In this document: positions 25,093 to 33,530 of the stretch, piece by piece | Numbering within the stretch: position 1 is the first letter of the stretch | How the letters are laid out: every line of letters starts with the position of its first letter | NCBI GenBank assembly: GCA_030680795.1 | Contig: JAUXUL010000045.1 | Span: 1 to 64,000 of the forward strand | Source: Anaerolineales bacterium | GTDB taxonomy: Bacteria > Chloroflexota > Anaerolineae > Anaerolineales > Villigracilaceae | DNA: 64,000 nucleotides | Direction of reading: 5' to 3' | The notes under the pieces: generated by a model | Told to the model about the DNA's origin: nothing | The model's input: only the letters and a program-made list of their open reading frames with translations | Database searches by the model: none | Translations under genes and position numbers: made by a program

Positions 25093-25575
25093 TTAAACGG
25101 TCCCATCCCGCTCTGTCAAATTTACCACAATTGCATTACTAGCTTTGATCAGATGCTTAGGTGTGATCATGATCTCCTCGCCCCATTGACCCGCGCCCGT
25201 GCCGAGTATGGGTTCGTCCAGCAGGCTTGCTTCGAGGAAGGTTCTGAATCCCTCTGGCTGCCAGCCAAAGGCGGGGATGGAGCCGATGACATATCCCGTT
25301 GTTTCCTGTACCACCTCAGGCTTTGCCATTTGAATATTGCGCGAGCCAATCGCTTTTTTGAGATTGCCGGAAATTGCATTTTGATCGCCGCCGAGCATCA
25401 CCAATACGCACTCACCGGTATCCACTTGAAAGATCAAAGTCTTCACTGCCTGCCGCTCGGAGAAGCCCAGCACGTGAGCCACGTTTGCCGCGCCTTTCTC
25501 TGTTTCGGGTGAAAAACTGCGCGCTTCGTATGGGATGTTGTGTTTGTCAAGATAATGATGCGCTTGAAGTTTCAT
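25093..25575 (-). CDS. YbaK/EbsC-family aminoacyl-tRNA deacylase
   Basis: 160 residues of the YbaK/ProX editing-domain fold: KTLIFQVDTGECVLVMLGGD, then SGNLKKAIGSRNIQMAKPEV, and the GSIPAFGW stretch that corresponds to the GGISPFG loop of Cys-tRNA(Pro) deacylase. Members hydrolyse mischarged tRNAs such as Cys-tRNA(Pro) in the cytoplasm. Exact specificity (YbaK, ProX or YeaK type) cannot be fixed. It follows the EamA transporter gene by 25 bp on the same strand. Confidence 0.87.
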   Translation of the reverse strand: MKLQAHHYLDKHNIPYEARSFSPETEKGAANVAHVLGFSERQAVKTLIFQVDTGECVLVMLGGDQNAISGNLKKAIGSRNIQMAKPEVVQETTGYVIGSIPAFGWQPEGFRTFLEASLLDEPILGTGAGQWGEEIMITPKHLIKASNAIVVNLTERDGTV

Positions 25576-25600
25576 GTGTTTTTCCTGGTTCTCCCGCAGT

Positions 25601-26524
25601 TCATCGGCGGGATGATGAAAGATAAATGCCTGTCAAAATAAATACACCGCCGAAGATGGTTGCGAGGGTCGGTGTTTCATCTAAAATGAAAAAAGCTAGA
25701 ATTGCAGAGCCGATCGGTTCGCCAAGCGTGGTGATGGCTACCAAAGTGGCGGGTAAATATTTCAAAGCCCAATTGTATGTGGAATGCCCGATCAATTGTG
25801 GAATTGCGGCAAGTAATAATATCCAGCCGTAGATTTGTGGTGTAAAACCAAATGGTGAATTACCCGAAACAAACATGATAACGGTCAAGGCCATCGCAGC
25901 CATGCCATACACTAAGAAAATATATGGGACGAGTGACATGCGTGCCCGTAATTTTCTGCCGATGATGAGATAGCCTGTCACAGACCACGCGCCAACCAAG
26001 GCCAGGAAATTTCCCCACATGGCGCGACCTTGCAAGATGTTCTGCAAGGCGGGGCAGGATAAACCGCCATCCCAGATGCAGGCATCCGACAAGCCGATAA
26101 TTGCTCCGCCGACGACCGATAGCGCCAACCCGATCATGGCTGTCCGCGCGAGATTTTCTTTCAATAACATGGGCGAAAGCAAAGCCACCCACAGCGGACC
26201 TGTGCTCACGAACACAACTGAACTTGCTACACTTGTATATTCGAGGGATGAAATCCATGTGGCAAAATGCACAGCGAGGAAAATGCCTGAGAAAGCGCCG
26301 AGCAGGATCTCGTTACGAGTGAAGCGTTTTATCTCGTCTTTGTGTTGGGTCAATGCAACAGGAGTCAAAATTATGGTGGCAAATGTCAGCCTCAACGCCG
26401 CAATGACAAGCGAAGGAGCGCCGCCAATCTGCGCAAAACGGATAAAGATGCTCGCTGTGGAAACCGCGAGGATGGCAAAGATGATCGCGAATGGCAGGAA
26501 AAGACGGGCGCGGGGTTCAGTCAT
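25601..26524 (-). CDS. EamA/DMT-family transporter
   Basis: 307 residues, about ten hydrophobic helices in two five-helix EamA repeats. The first starts LPFAIIFAILAVSTASIFIR and the second near the repeat NFLALVGAWSVTGYLIIGRK. The end of each repeat has the usual glycine/proline pattern (VFVSTGPLWVALLSPMLLKE, TLGEPIGSAILAFFILDE). DMT proteins export amino acids, sugars-phosphate or other metabolites, and no substrate can be assigned. A loop of about 15 residues with two cysteines (DACIWDGGLSCPAL) sits between helices 5 and 6, probably extracytoplasmic. Confidence 0.85.
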   Translation of the reverse strand: MTEPRARLFLPFAIIFAILAVSTASIFIRFAQIGGAPSLVIAALRLTFATIILTPVALTQHKDEIKRFTRNEILLGAFSGIFLAVHFATWISSLEYTSVASSVVFVSTGPLWVALLSPMLLKENLARTAMIGLALSVVGGAIIGLSDACIWDGGLSCPALQNILQGRAMWGNFLALVGAWSVTGYLIIGRKLRARMSLVPYIFLVYGMAAMALTVIMFVSGNSPFGFTPQIYGWILLLAAIPQLIGHSTYNWALKYLPATLVAITTLGEPIGSAILAFFILDETPTLATIFGGVFILTGIYLSSSRR

Positions 26525-26667
26525 GTGGCAACCTTGATTTATATGATTTTTGTATAAAAATTGTCCGAATTCTTGCGGGCTCGCTGGTTACAAGGTAAAA
26601 TCGAATTATACGTTCAATAGATCGTAATATTATCAAATATATTGACCTATTCTAAGGAGAAAATCTC

Positions 26668-27273
26668 ATGGCTTTTGAACTTCCCAAACTTGCTTATGCA
26701 TACGACGCTTTGGAGCCGCACATTGATGCGCGCACGATGGAAATCCACCACACCAAACATCACAATGCTTATATCACCAACTTGAACGGGGCAATTGACA
26801 AGACGCCTGAACTGGCTGGCAAATCCCTTGAAGCCATGCTCAGTGATTTGAACGCAGTATCCGAAGGCGTGCGTGGCGTAGTCCGCAATCACGGCGGCGG
26901 CACATACAACCACAACCTCTTTTGGGAGATCATGGGACCCAAGGCTGGCGGCGCTCCCAAAGGCGAATTAGCGAAAGCAATTGACGCTGCCTTCACTTCC
27001 TTTGATAAATTCAAAGCTGAATTCACCACTTCTGCCACAACCCGCTTCGGCTCAGGCTGGGCCTGGTTGGTGAAGAAGGGCAGTGGCCTTGCTGTTGTCT
27101 CCACTGCCAATCAAGACGCACCTCTCTCTGACGGCTTAACACCGATCATGGGTATTGATGTGTGGGAGCATGCCTATTACCTTAATTACCAAAACCGCCG
27201 CCCTGATTACATCGCCGCATTTTGGAATGTGATCAACTGGGATGCGGTTGCCGCTCGTTTTGCCGCGAAGTAA
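26668..27273 (+). CDS. Superoxide dismutase, Fe/Mn family (Mn-type)
   Basis: 201 residues. Metal ligands are H27 (MEIHHTKHH), H81 (TYNHNLFW), D163 and H167 ([10 protein letters not shown]). The outer-sphere glutamine in TANQDAPL (Q148), together with the [12 protein letters not shown] context, is the manganese-type arrangement; iron enzymes carry the glutamine in the NH-x-x-FW segment instead. It is cytoplasmic, with no signal peptide. AAGGAG precedes the ATG by 8 bp. It is monocistronic, with a hairpin 30 bp after the stop. Its presence shows the organism meets oxygen. Confidence 0.95.
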   Translation: MAFELPKLAYAYDALEPHIDARTMEIHHTKHHNAYITNLNGAIDKTPELAGKSLEAMLSDLNAVSEGVRGVVRNHGGGTYNHNLFWEIMGPKAGGAPKGELAKAIDAAFTSFDKFKAEFTTSATTRFGSGWAWLVKKGSGLAVVSTANQDAPLSDGLTPIMGIDVWEHAYYLNYQNRRPDYIAAFWNVINWDAVAARFAAK

Positions 27274-27303
27274 GAACATAAAGAAACAAGAACACATTCA
27301 AGG

Positions 27304-27341
27304 ATCTTCCCGCAGGTTTTCTTCTGTAGGAAGATTTTTAA
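27304..27341 (+). terminator. Probable terminator after the superoxide dismutase gene
   Basis: ATCTTCC (27304-27310) pairs with GGAAGAT (27329-27335), extended inward by CGCAG against CTGT-like bases, and is followed by TTTTAATTTTT. Confidence 0.6.
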
Positions 27342-27458
27342 TTTTTGATCTCACCCCAGAAATTTTCATTATGAAGAACCTTCATCTGCGCCATCGTACC
27401 CGCATGGGTAAATCTGTGGATTGATAAAAACCAGATTGAGAATTGCTGCATCTGCCCC

Positions 27459-27486
27459 TTGTCACAAAAATAAACAAAGATATAAT
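27459..27486 (+). promoter_or_regulatory. Ferredoxin gene promoter
   Basis: TTGTCA (27459-27464), a 16-bp spacer and TATAAT (27481-27486), followed by a leader of about 40 nt with AAGGAG before the ATG at 27532. A second TATAAT-like word (near 27506) lies too close to the SD to be preferred. Confidence 0.65.
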
Positions 27487-27531
27487 AGTGAAAATACCGT
27501 ATGTATATAATCCCACAAGGAGAAATTTCTC

Positions 27532-27945
27532 ATGACCCACATTATTACCAGCTTATGCGTTCGTGACCGCGGTTGTATAGATGTTTGCCCAGTCGAATGC
27601 ATGATCCCTGGCCTGCCTCTTGAAGAATGGCCGTGGATTTATATTGACCCTGATACCTGTATTGACTGCGGCGCCTGCGTGCCAGAGTGCCCATTTGCGG
27701 CCATCTTCCCGGAAGATGAAGTCCCTGCCGCGTACACCGCAAAAGGCGGCGAATACATCAGCAAGGTTGGCCTCACAGGTCACTTTGAAGGCACCAATCA
27801 TCACGGCAAACCAATTGTCCTGGATACCACCAAACAACTTTCGGCTGGTGAAATTGTAGACCTGACCGCTGACATCAAGCCCAATTATGAATTCTTCAAA
27901 AGCGGCCCAGGCTACTCTGCGAAAGACAGCGATCAGGGTTTGTAG
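27532..27945 (+). CDS. 2[4Fe-4S] or 7Fe-type ferredoxin
   Basis: 137 residues. The first cluster segment LCVRDRGCIDVCPVEC has cysteines 9, 15, 19 and 23. The second, TCIDCGACVPECPFAAI, has cysteines 43, 46, 49 and 53 with the usual CP. The atypical spacing of the first motif resembles FdxA-type seven-iron ferredoxins, so that cluster may be [3Fe-4S]. A C-terminal extension of about 75 residues (GGEYISKVGLTGHFEG onward) is longer than in minimal ferredoxins. It is a soluble electron carrier, monocistronic, between its own promoter and a strong terminator. Partner enzymes are unknown. Confidence 0.9.
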   Translation: MTHIITSLCVRDRGCIDVCPVECMIPGLPLEEWPWIYIDPDTCIDCGACVPECPFAAIFPEDEVPAAYTAKGGEYISKVGLTGHFEGTNHHGKPIVLDTTKQLSAGEIVDLTADIKPNYEFFKSGPGYSAKDSDQGL

Positions 27946-27958
27946 TTCACGTGTAAAT

Positions 27959-27990
27959 AAAAAGGTCAGGTGTTTTGCCTGACCTTTTTT
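27959..27990. terminator. Strong bidirectional intrinsic terminator
   Basis: AAAAAGGTCAGG (27959-27970) and CCTGACCTTTTTT (27978-27990) form a perfect stem around TGTTTTG, between the convergent ferredoxin and FtsW-PBP genes. Confidence 0.9.
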
Positions 27991-27995
27991 GATTC

Positions 27996-30416
27996 CTATT
28001 GGTTCAACCCGGCAGTTAGAAGATTTTCTCCGATACGCTCCGCAAGAGAAATATTGTTTTCCTCCAGAGTAACGATCAACACCAACGGCGTCCCTCGCCA
28101 ATCTGGAAGTGTCCCTGCCAGAAGCCAGGTGATATTGGTATCGCTCACACTTACCCGCTCGATATGACTCCAATATGGTTTTCCTTTTTTGATGAAAGAC
28201 AAAGCCGCTTCATTCGCCGCCTCAGTCTGAATCACCTCCACAGGCTGACTCAACGCTGGAAGCACCACCCAGCCCTGCTCAAGTGTGTTGACCGCAGTGG
28301 CAATGCGCGGCGCGGGCATAATCCCCTGATAGCTTATCGAAGCCGCGGCGATGACCGCTTGTAATGGACTGACCCTTAGGTTTTGCAACGAACTGCTTCT
28401 TTCATCAACCGTTACAGGTAAATTCAATGCGGGCGCTTGAAATAAGCCGAGCCTTTCATAGAAGGCCTGTAATTCAGAATTCGATGATTGCCTTTCTCCA
28501 AACTCTGCCCGAAGCAATGGCAGAAGCGCTGTGCCAATTGGATATGAACCCTGCGTTGCACGGTTAAGTAACGGCGAAGAAAGATCCTGTGAAAGCGCCT
28601 GACCTTCTTCGTTCAAATTGTTAGGATTATAGGTTGGATGAGAGGACATGACGAGGATCTCGCCCGTTTCTGCATTCATCAGAATGATTGCACCTGTATG
28701 GCTGCCAAGCAATTGGTCTGCCATTGATTGCAAAGGTATGTCGAGGCTTACGCGCACATCCAGCCCGGAGGGGGGCGTGCCGTAGAGTAATTGGTCTTTC
28801 AAAATTAAACTTGTAGGGTGTCCCTGCAACCCACGTAGATAGCCATCCAGTGCGGCTTCCAACCCGGCTTGACCGTAAACAGGATGCGTGTATCCAGTAA
28901 CAGGTCCAAGGTCGGGATAAAGATAAGTACGGATGTAGGTTCCGCTTTGTCCCTCGGTGATGTTAATGGGTTGATTGTTTCTATCCACTAATTCACCGCG
29001 TGGAACATAACGGTCTGCGATCGTGCGGCGAGGATTGTCTGTACGGATGAGCAGGTCTGGTCCGCGGATGATCGCCCACCATGCAGTTGTCAATGCGCAT
29101 GCGGCGATTCCAATTGCGAGCGCGGCGGCAAGGAATGAATAGGGCTTTGGATTGTGCAGCACAGCGGGTTCATTGTCTTCTACGTTACTAATGACGAGCA
29201 GCAAAAACAGTGCAATGTAGGATGTCAGGAGCGATGAACCGCCATAGGAGACAAATGGCAGTGTTACACCTGTGAGGGGGAGCAGCCTGATGTTTCCGCC
29301 AATGATAAGCAGGCTTTGAACGCCTAGGTACGTTACTATGCCTGCCGCGAGGTAGCGCCGAAATCTATCCGCTGCGCGGAGGGAGATGATCAAACCTCGG
29401 GCGAGAATCAGCCAGATGATGGCAAGCAGGCTCAAGCTCCCGATCAGACCCGTTTCTTCCGCAATTGCAGAATATATAAAATCAGAAATTGCAACCGGAA
29501 CGAGCAGCGGACTGCCAATCCCAAGTCCTCTTCCGATTGTGCCGCCATTGGCTATCGCGAGAAGTGACTGCACGATCTGATAAGATTTGTCTGATGGATC
29601 TGTCCAGGGGTTTATCCAGCCGACCATGCGGACGTGAATAACATCTATAAAGAAATATCCCAAAAGAAACGCAAACGACAGGAACAGGGCAGCGCTTAAT
29701 AAAACACGTCGTTTGCCTGTTGCCAAAAAGATGATGATCGTAAAGATGGAAATAATAATGGAGGCGGTTCCAAGATCTCGTTGGACGAGCAGGAGCAGAA
29801 GTGCAAGACCTGTGACGGCTAACGTGGGAACAAGCAGAGGAAATGAGAAAAGGTAAATGCTGGCGCGGTCTGCAAGATATGCGGAAAGGTAAATGACCAG
29901 CAATAACTTAAGCGGTTCGGATGGTTGAAAATAGACGCCGCAACAACCCAGCCACAAGCGCGGCCCAAACCCAAGCGGATTTGTGCCAAAGAACAAAGTC
30001 AGTGCTGTGATGAGTAAGCCGCCGCCAAGAAATAAGTATTTGTATCTTCTTAGGAACGTGAGGTTTTTGAGGGTGATCAATGCAAATATAAAAACGAAAA
30101 TGCTCACCCCAAGCCAGATCATCTGACGTATCCCAAATGTTTCATCGAGCCGCCAGATGGTGAGCATGCCCCATCCGCTCAGCAGGGCCGCGGCTGGAAA
30201 AAGATAGGGATCTCGTTCCGGTAAATATCTAACCGTCGCGCGATGTGCCAGGCTGATCAAGACGACCCAAATTATGAAGCCAGCCCAGTGGGCAAGTTTG
30301 TAGTCTACCGCCCAGCTCCGTTCGCGGACTGCTGGGGAAAGCGTGAGGATGATGGATTGTACGAAGAGGAAAAATGCCGACCAGCTTAATAGGCGGCTTT
30401 GTGTTTGATCATTCAT
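27996..30416 (-). CDS. FtsW/RodA-type glycan polymerase fused to a degenerate penicillin-binding domain
   Basis: 806 residues. Residues 1-435 are an FtsW/RodA (SEDS) protein with about ten helices. GFGPRLWLG and FQPSEPLKLLLVIYLSAYLA are typical, and the catalytic aspartate is present in VAISDFIYSAIAEETGL. From about 455 a class B PBP-like part follows (PRGELVDRNNQPI, VYGQAGLEAALDGYLRG, VRVSLDIPLQSMADQLL, GAIILMNAETGEILVMSSHP). Where active PBPs have PGSTFK, this protein has PIGTALL in NRATQGSYPIGTALLPLL, so both the nucleophilic serine and the lysine are gone, and no KTG motif is seen. The glycosyltransferase half looks active and the transpeptidase half inactive. FHA proteins lie upstream, as in the actinobacterial fhaA-fhaB-rodA-pbpA cluster. 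Confidence 0.88.
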   Translation of the reverse strand: MNDQTQSRLLSWSAFFLFVQSIILTLSPAVRERSWAVDYKLAHWAGFIIWVVLISLAHRATVRYLPERDPYLFPAAALLSGWGMLTIWRLDETFGIRQMIWLGVSIFVFIFALITLKNLTFLRRYKYLFLGGGLLITALTLFFGTNPLGFGPRLWLGCCGVYFQPSEPLKLLLVIYLSAYLADRASIYLFSFPLLVPTLAVTGLALLLLLVQRDLGTASIIISIFTIIIFLATGKRRVLLSAALFLSFAFLLGYFFIDVIHVRMVGWINPWTDPSDKSYQIVQSLLAIANGGTIGRGLGIGSPLLVPVAISDFIYSAIAEETGLIGSLSLLAIIWLILARGLIISLRAADRFRRYLAAGIVTYLGVQSLLIIGGNIRLLPLTGVTLPFVSYGGSSLLTSYIALFLLLVISNVEDNEPAVLHNPKPYSFLAAALAIGIAACALTTAWWAIIRGPDLLIRTDNPRRTIADRYVPRGELVDRNNQPINITEGQSGTYIRTYLYPDLGPVTGYTHPVYGQAGLEAALDGYLRGLQGHPTSLILKDQLLYGTPPSGLDVRVSLDIPLQSMADQLLGSHTGAIILMNAETGEILVMSSHPTYNPNNLNEEGQALSQDLSSPLLNRATQGSYPIGTALLPLLRAEFGERQSSNSELQAFYERLGLFQAPALNLPVTVDERSSSLQNLRVSPLQAVIAAASISYQGIMPAPRIATAVNTLEQGWVVLPALSQPVEVIQTEAANEAALSFIKKGKPYWSHIERVSVSDTNITWLLAGTLPDWRGTPLVLIVTLEENNISLAERIGENLLTAGLNQ

Positions 30417-30666
30417 TCATTAATGTTACATCATTTTTTTGATATACGCGGATGTGAATTTTTTAGTGTGCACACAAAGGCTTGGACTGAGCTGGCAGGT
30501 TGAGTCTGTCGAAACCCTATCGAAGTGACGGCGCAAGGAGCAACCCGCCTGACATGACTAGCGTGCGCACATTTTTTACATTTGAATGAATGGTTAATGG
30601 CCGCCGAATTCAATGATGAATGTGGAAGTCGCTCGGTTCACTCTGAGGCTGACCTTGCTAATGAAT

Positions 30667-31533
30667 CTATTTGATGTATTTGCTAATCAGCAGGTCAAGT
30701 TTTTTACGGGTTTTAGCAGGGACAACTTTGGGGTTTGTGATCAACGCGGCGGCTAAGGCCTGTTCGCAATTACAAGCGCGTTCCTTGTTCAGGTTACGCA
30801 CTAAATTACGGATGGCCTTTTGGGCAATTTCGGTATTCTTATTGAGAGTTTGAATCACCATTTCTACTGTCACGGGCGATTCACTTTCGTGCCAGACATC
30901 ATAATCTGTGACATGCGCCATGGTGGCATAGCATAACTCCGCTTCCCGCGCGAGGAAAGCCTCCGGCGAGGCAGTCATCCCAATCATGGATATTCCCCAG
31001 TTACGGTAGGTATGTGATTCGGCCTTTGTGGAAAAACGCGGGCCTTCTATCGTAATTAAAGACCCGCCACGATGGGTGGTTGCGCCAGTTAAACTGACGG
31101 CTGATACCAATTGTTGTGAAAGATCGTCGCAGAAAGGGTCTGCAACACTGATATGCGCAACAAGCCCTTCGCCGAAGAAGGAGCGGGCGCGGTTCCTGGT
31201 GTAATCGAAGATGTTGTCAGGGATGACGATATGCCCTGGGGCGTAATCTTCGCGCAATGATCCACAGGCGCTAACGCTGATGACGCGTTCGACGCCAAGT
31301 GATTTCAATGCGTAAATATTTGCACAATAGGGAACTTCAGTTGGGGTGATATGATGACCGATCCCATGCCGTGCGAGGAATGCCACACGCGTCCCATCCA
31401 ATGTGCCGATTGTGATGGGGGCGCTGGGCTTTCCAAAGGGGGTGTCCAGATCAACGGTTTCAGCATTTTTAAGTCCGCTCATTTGATACAAGCCTGAGCC
31501 GCCGATGACGGCTATGGATGCATTTTTTGTCAT
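30667..31533 (-). CDS. mtnP: S-methyl-5'-thioadenosine phosphorylase (MTAP/PNP family)
   Basis: 288 residues. IAVIGGSGLYQM (phosphate-binding), FLARHGIGHHITPTEVPY, ISVSACGSLREDYAPG and IEGPRFSTKAESHTYRNWG are the conserved blocks. IGMTASPEAFLAREAELCYA and THVTDYD-like AHVTDYDVWHE give the MTAP rather than guanosine-type pocket. It cleaves methylthioadenosine to adenine and methylthioribose-1-phosphate for methionine and purine salvage. Its start overlaps the FHA gene stop by 4 bp, so it is translationally coupled to a signalling/cell-envelope gene, an odd pairing. The 250-bp gap downstream (30417-30666) holds a repeat-like CTGTCGAAA...TATCGAAG tract and nothing else I can name. Confidence 0.92.
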   Translation of the reverse strand: MTKNASIAVIGGSGLYQMSGLKNAETVDLDTPFGKPSAPITIGTLDGTRVAFLARHGIGHHITPTEVPYCANIYALKSLGVERVISVSACGSLREDYAPGHIVIPDNIFDYTRNRARSFFGEGLVAHISVADPFCDDLSQQLVSAVSLTGATTHRGGSLITIEGPRFSTKAESHTYRNWGISMIGMTASPEAFLAREAELCYATMAHVTDYDVWHESESPVTVEMVIQTLNKNTEIAQKAIRNLVRNLNKERACNCEQALAAALITNPKVVPAKTRKKLDLLISKYIK

Positions 31534-31997
31534 TTTTTGCTCAATCTTTGTGTGGGTTCATTAAGTACATTTTCCGACAAGGTTATGATTAGTCGTGTGG
31601 ATCCACATTTGATCTCATCGCCGGATGTGATCACGGTGGGCATGTTGACCGGTGTTTCGTTCAAAGACGTGCCGTTTGTGGATGCAAGATCTTCCAGCCA
31701 CCATTGTCCGTGATGATAAGTGAGTTGCGCATGCTTTGTGGAGGCTGTGTCGTCCTTAATCGGAATGTCACATGCGGGGTCACGTCCAAGCATTATCTCA
31801 GGTTGAGAAAAATGTTTTATAGTCGGATTTCCGTGCTTATCTCGTACCGAGATACTGATCCCCGGTACCTTGCGATCAGCCAGTGAGAGTCCCTGCCTGT
31901 TTACCTCGCGATATAAAAAGACCAACACCCATCCCAGAAAACCAAATAATGCCAAGGCAGTGATCAGCCGTAAAGCCAATACAATGGAGCCGCTCAT
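31530..31997 (-). CDS. Membrane-anchored FHA-domain protein (FhaB-like)
   Basis: 155 residues. One N-terminal helix (about 6-29) is followed by a linker and a forkhead-associated domain with MLGRDPACDIPI, the phosphothreonine-binding ASTKHAQL, and LEDLASTNGTSLN. FHA domains read phosphothreonine marks made by Ser/Thr kinases. A small FHA protein next to a RodA/FtsW gene corresponds to FhaB/FipA in actinobacteria, where it links kinase signalling to cell-wall growth. It overlaps both neighbours by 4 bp (ATGA-type junctions), showing tight coupling. No kinase gene is in the window. Confidence 0.87.
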   Translation of the reverse strand: MSGSIVLALRLITALALFGFLGWVLVFLYREVNRQGLSLADRKVPGISISVRDKHGNPTIKHFSQPEIMLGRDPACDIPIKDDTASTKHAQLTYHHGQWWLEDLASTNGTSLNETPVNMPTVITSGDEIKCGSTRLIITLSENVLNEPTQRLSKK

Positions 31998-32812
31998 TTT
32001 TTCCTGATTTTTTCCGTGCTGTGATCTTTACTATTTACTATAGGACGGTCAGCCGAGGCGCTCGGAAGGGGGGCGGTATCTTTGAGATCTGGGCGGGGAG
32101 GCGGGTTGTCTTGCCCAAAAATCAATGCAACGCCTGCCAGGGAAATTACATCTCCGGGATAAAGTACAGTCTGGTTGGTGCGCTGTCCATTTACAAAAGT
32201 TCCTCCGGTTGAATTTAAATCAAAGACGACATAACGGCCTTTGATCGTGCGCAACTGCGCATGGTTGCGCGATACACGTGGATCATCAATGATCAATTGA
32301 TTATCCAGCCTGCGGCCGATATTGACAACAGGCAGCAGCAGGGGAAAAACTCTTACTCCCTCCACGATCAAAAATGCACTTTCAGGGAGTTTGCTTATAT
32401 TTTCAAAGGTTCCTGTGTCCAGCGGGGTTGCATTTGTTTCTGCCATGGATTCGATCCGATGCGATGCCATGATTTGGGCATCATTTAATGGAATATTTTC
32501 ATCAGTTGAGATGGTGATGGTTGGTGATAGTGTAAACCTGAAACCCGCCTCCTGCGCCGCTGTTGTAATCGATTGCAATAATACAGTCAGCAATTGCGGG
32601 TCTTGCCAATTTGCTGATGTGGTTGGGTGCATTGATAAAGTGTATATGTCTGGCGCAACGAGCGCGCCGTCATCCAGCGATAGGGTATTGAGTTGAATAG
32701 CTGCCGCTAGTTTTTGGACGACCACGTCCTCCACTTTTTTTCCAGGAAGTATGTTCAACAAATCCACTTCGATCAGTGCTTGAAGGCGGGCTTCGAGTTC
32801 TCTTAGATTCAT
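31994..32812 (-). CDS. DUF3662 plus FHA domain protein (FhaA-like)
   Basis: 272 residues. Residues 1-120 match the DUF3662/FhaA N-terminal domain (LRELEARLQALIEVDLLNIL at the start, VVQKLAAAIQ). After a linker, the FHA domain at about 155-240 has VNIGRRLDNQLIID, PRVSRNHAQLRTIKG and DLNSTGGTFVNG. In actinobacteria FhaA binds phosphorylated MurJ-type partners and regulates peptidoglycan assembly. Its stop overlaps the start of the second FHA gene by 4 bp. It lies 81 bp downstream of the zinc-ribbon gene on the same strand. Confidence 0.87.
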   Translation of the reverse strand: MNLRELEARLQALIEVDLLNILPGKKVEDVVVQKLAAAIQLNTLSLDDGALVAPDIYTLSMHPTTSANWQDPQLLTVLLQSITTAAQEAGFRFTLSPTITISTDENIPLNDAQIMASHRIESMAETNATPLDTGTFENISKLPESAFLIVEGVRVFPLLLPVVNIGRRLDNQLIIDDPRVSRNHAQLRTIKGRYVVFDLNSTGGTFVNGQRTNQTVLYPGDVISLAGVALIFGQDNPPPRPDLKDTAPLPSASADRPIVNSKDHSTEKIRKK

Positions 32813-32893
32813 GATAGTAACTTTAGGATTTCATTATAGAATGTGGATGACGTTTCTGCAAGACCGATGACAAACGGTTGAGCGGCATAAAAC

Positions 32894-33481
32894 TCATAAC
32901 GCCTGTTTGCAGTTGGGGCAGGTCTTATCGCCTGCCTTGACAACATATCCACACTTTTTGCATGTATCGGGCTGAACATTTCCCAGCGGCGCACCGCAGG
33001 CAAGGCAGGCTGGTTCGCCGACAGGGTTGGCTGCATGGCAGTATTCACAAGCCAGGCGTTTAAGTTTGTCTGATAGTTCGGTGGATGCCCCGGCAGTTCG
33101 TACGGTTTTTGCAATTACCTGCCAGATGCGTTCCCCAAGCTGCAAATGCTCAATATCCTGGGCAATATCATCCAACCGCCCAAGCAGGGCAAAAGGGTTT
33201 CGAATTGCCGCAAGCGCACTTGCGCCCAGGCTCGCCGCCACACCGAGCCTTGCTTGCTGCCCCAATTCGACAATGATACCGTCTTCTTCCATTTGTTGAA
33301 TGGTCACAGTCATGGCAGTCTGTCCACCAGACAGAGCATCTCGACGGGAACTTACCTGCACGATCAGCTTGTCTCTTTGCCCGATCGTTTGCGCGCGTAA
33401 ATTACCTTGATTGAATTCGCCAAGCAGTGCCTGTGCAATATCCACAGGCTTGATATTTCCATGAAAGATTTTTCGTTCCAT
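32894..33481 (-). CDS. Double zinc-ribbon protein of unknown function
   Basis: 195 residues. The N-terminal part has beta-alpha patterns (TAMTVTIQQMEEDGIIVELG) and a glycine/alanine-rich hydrophobic stretch (GVAASLGASALAAI) that may be a membrane hairpin or amphipathic helix. The C-terminus has two zinc ribbons: CEYCH...CLACG and CKKCG...CPNC. It is upstream of the FHA genes and divergent from the SH3 genes, so probably belongs to the same envelope/signalling group. I do not recognise a named family and assign no function. Confidence 0.7.
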   Translation of the reverse strand: MERKIFHGNIKPVDIAQALLGEFNQGNLRAQTIGQRDKLIVQVSSRRDALSGGQTAMTVTIQQMEEDGIIVELGQQARLGVAASLGASALAAIRNPFALLGRLDDIAQDIEHLQLGERIWQVIAKTVRTAGASTELSDKLKRLACEYCHAANPVGEPACLACGAPLGNVQPDTCKKCGYVVKAGDKTCPNCKQAL

Positions 33482-33530
33482 GAAGTGGATTATAATCGCC
33501 TTTGTGATTATACATTAAGAGTTATTCGAA

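Noticed and set aside
27553-28173. A 206-codon minus-strand frame over the ferredoxin
   Set aside because: It spans a strong terminator and covers a certain ferredoxin gene. Its sequence has no recognisable domain.
30431-30613. A 60-codon minus-strand frame in the gap before mtnP
   Set aside because: It lies in repeat-like DNA and contains no SD or coding character.
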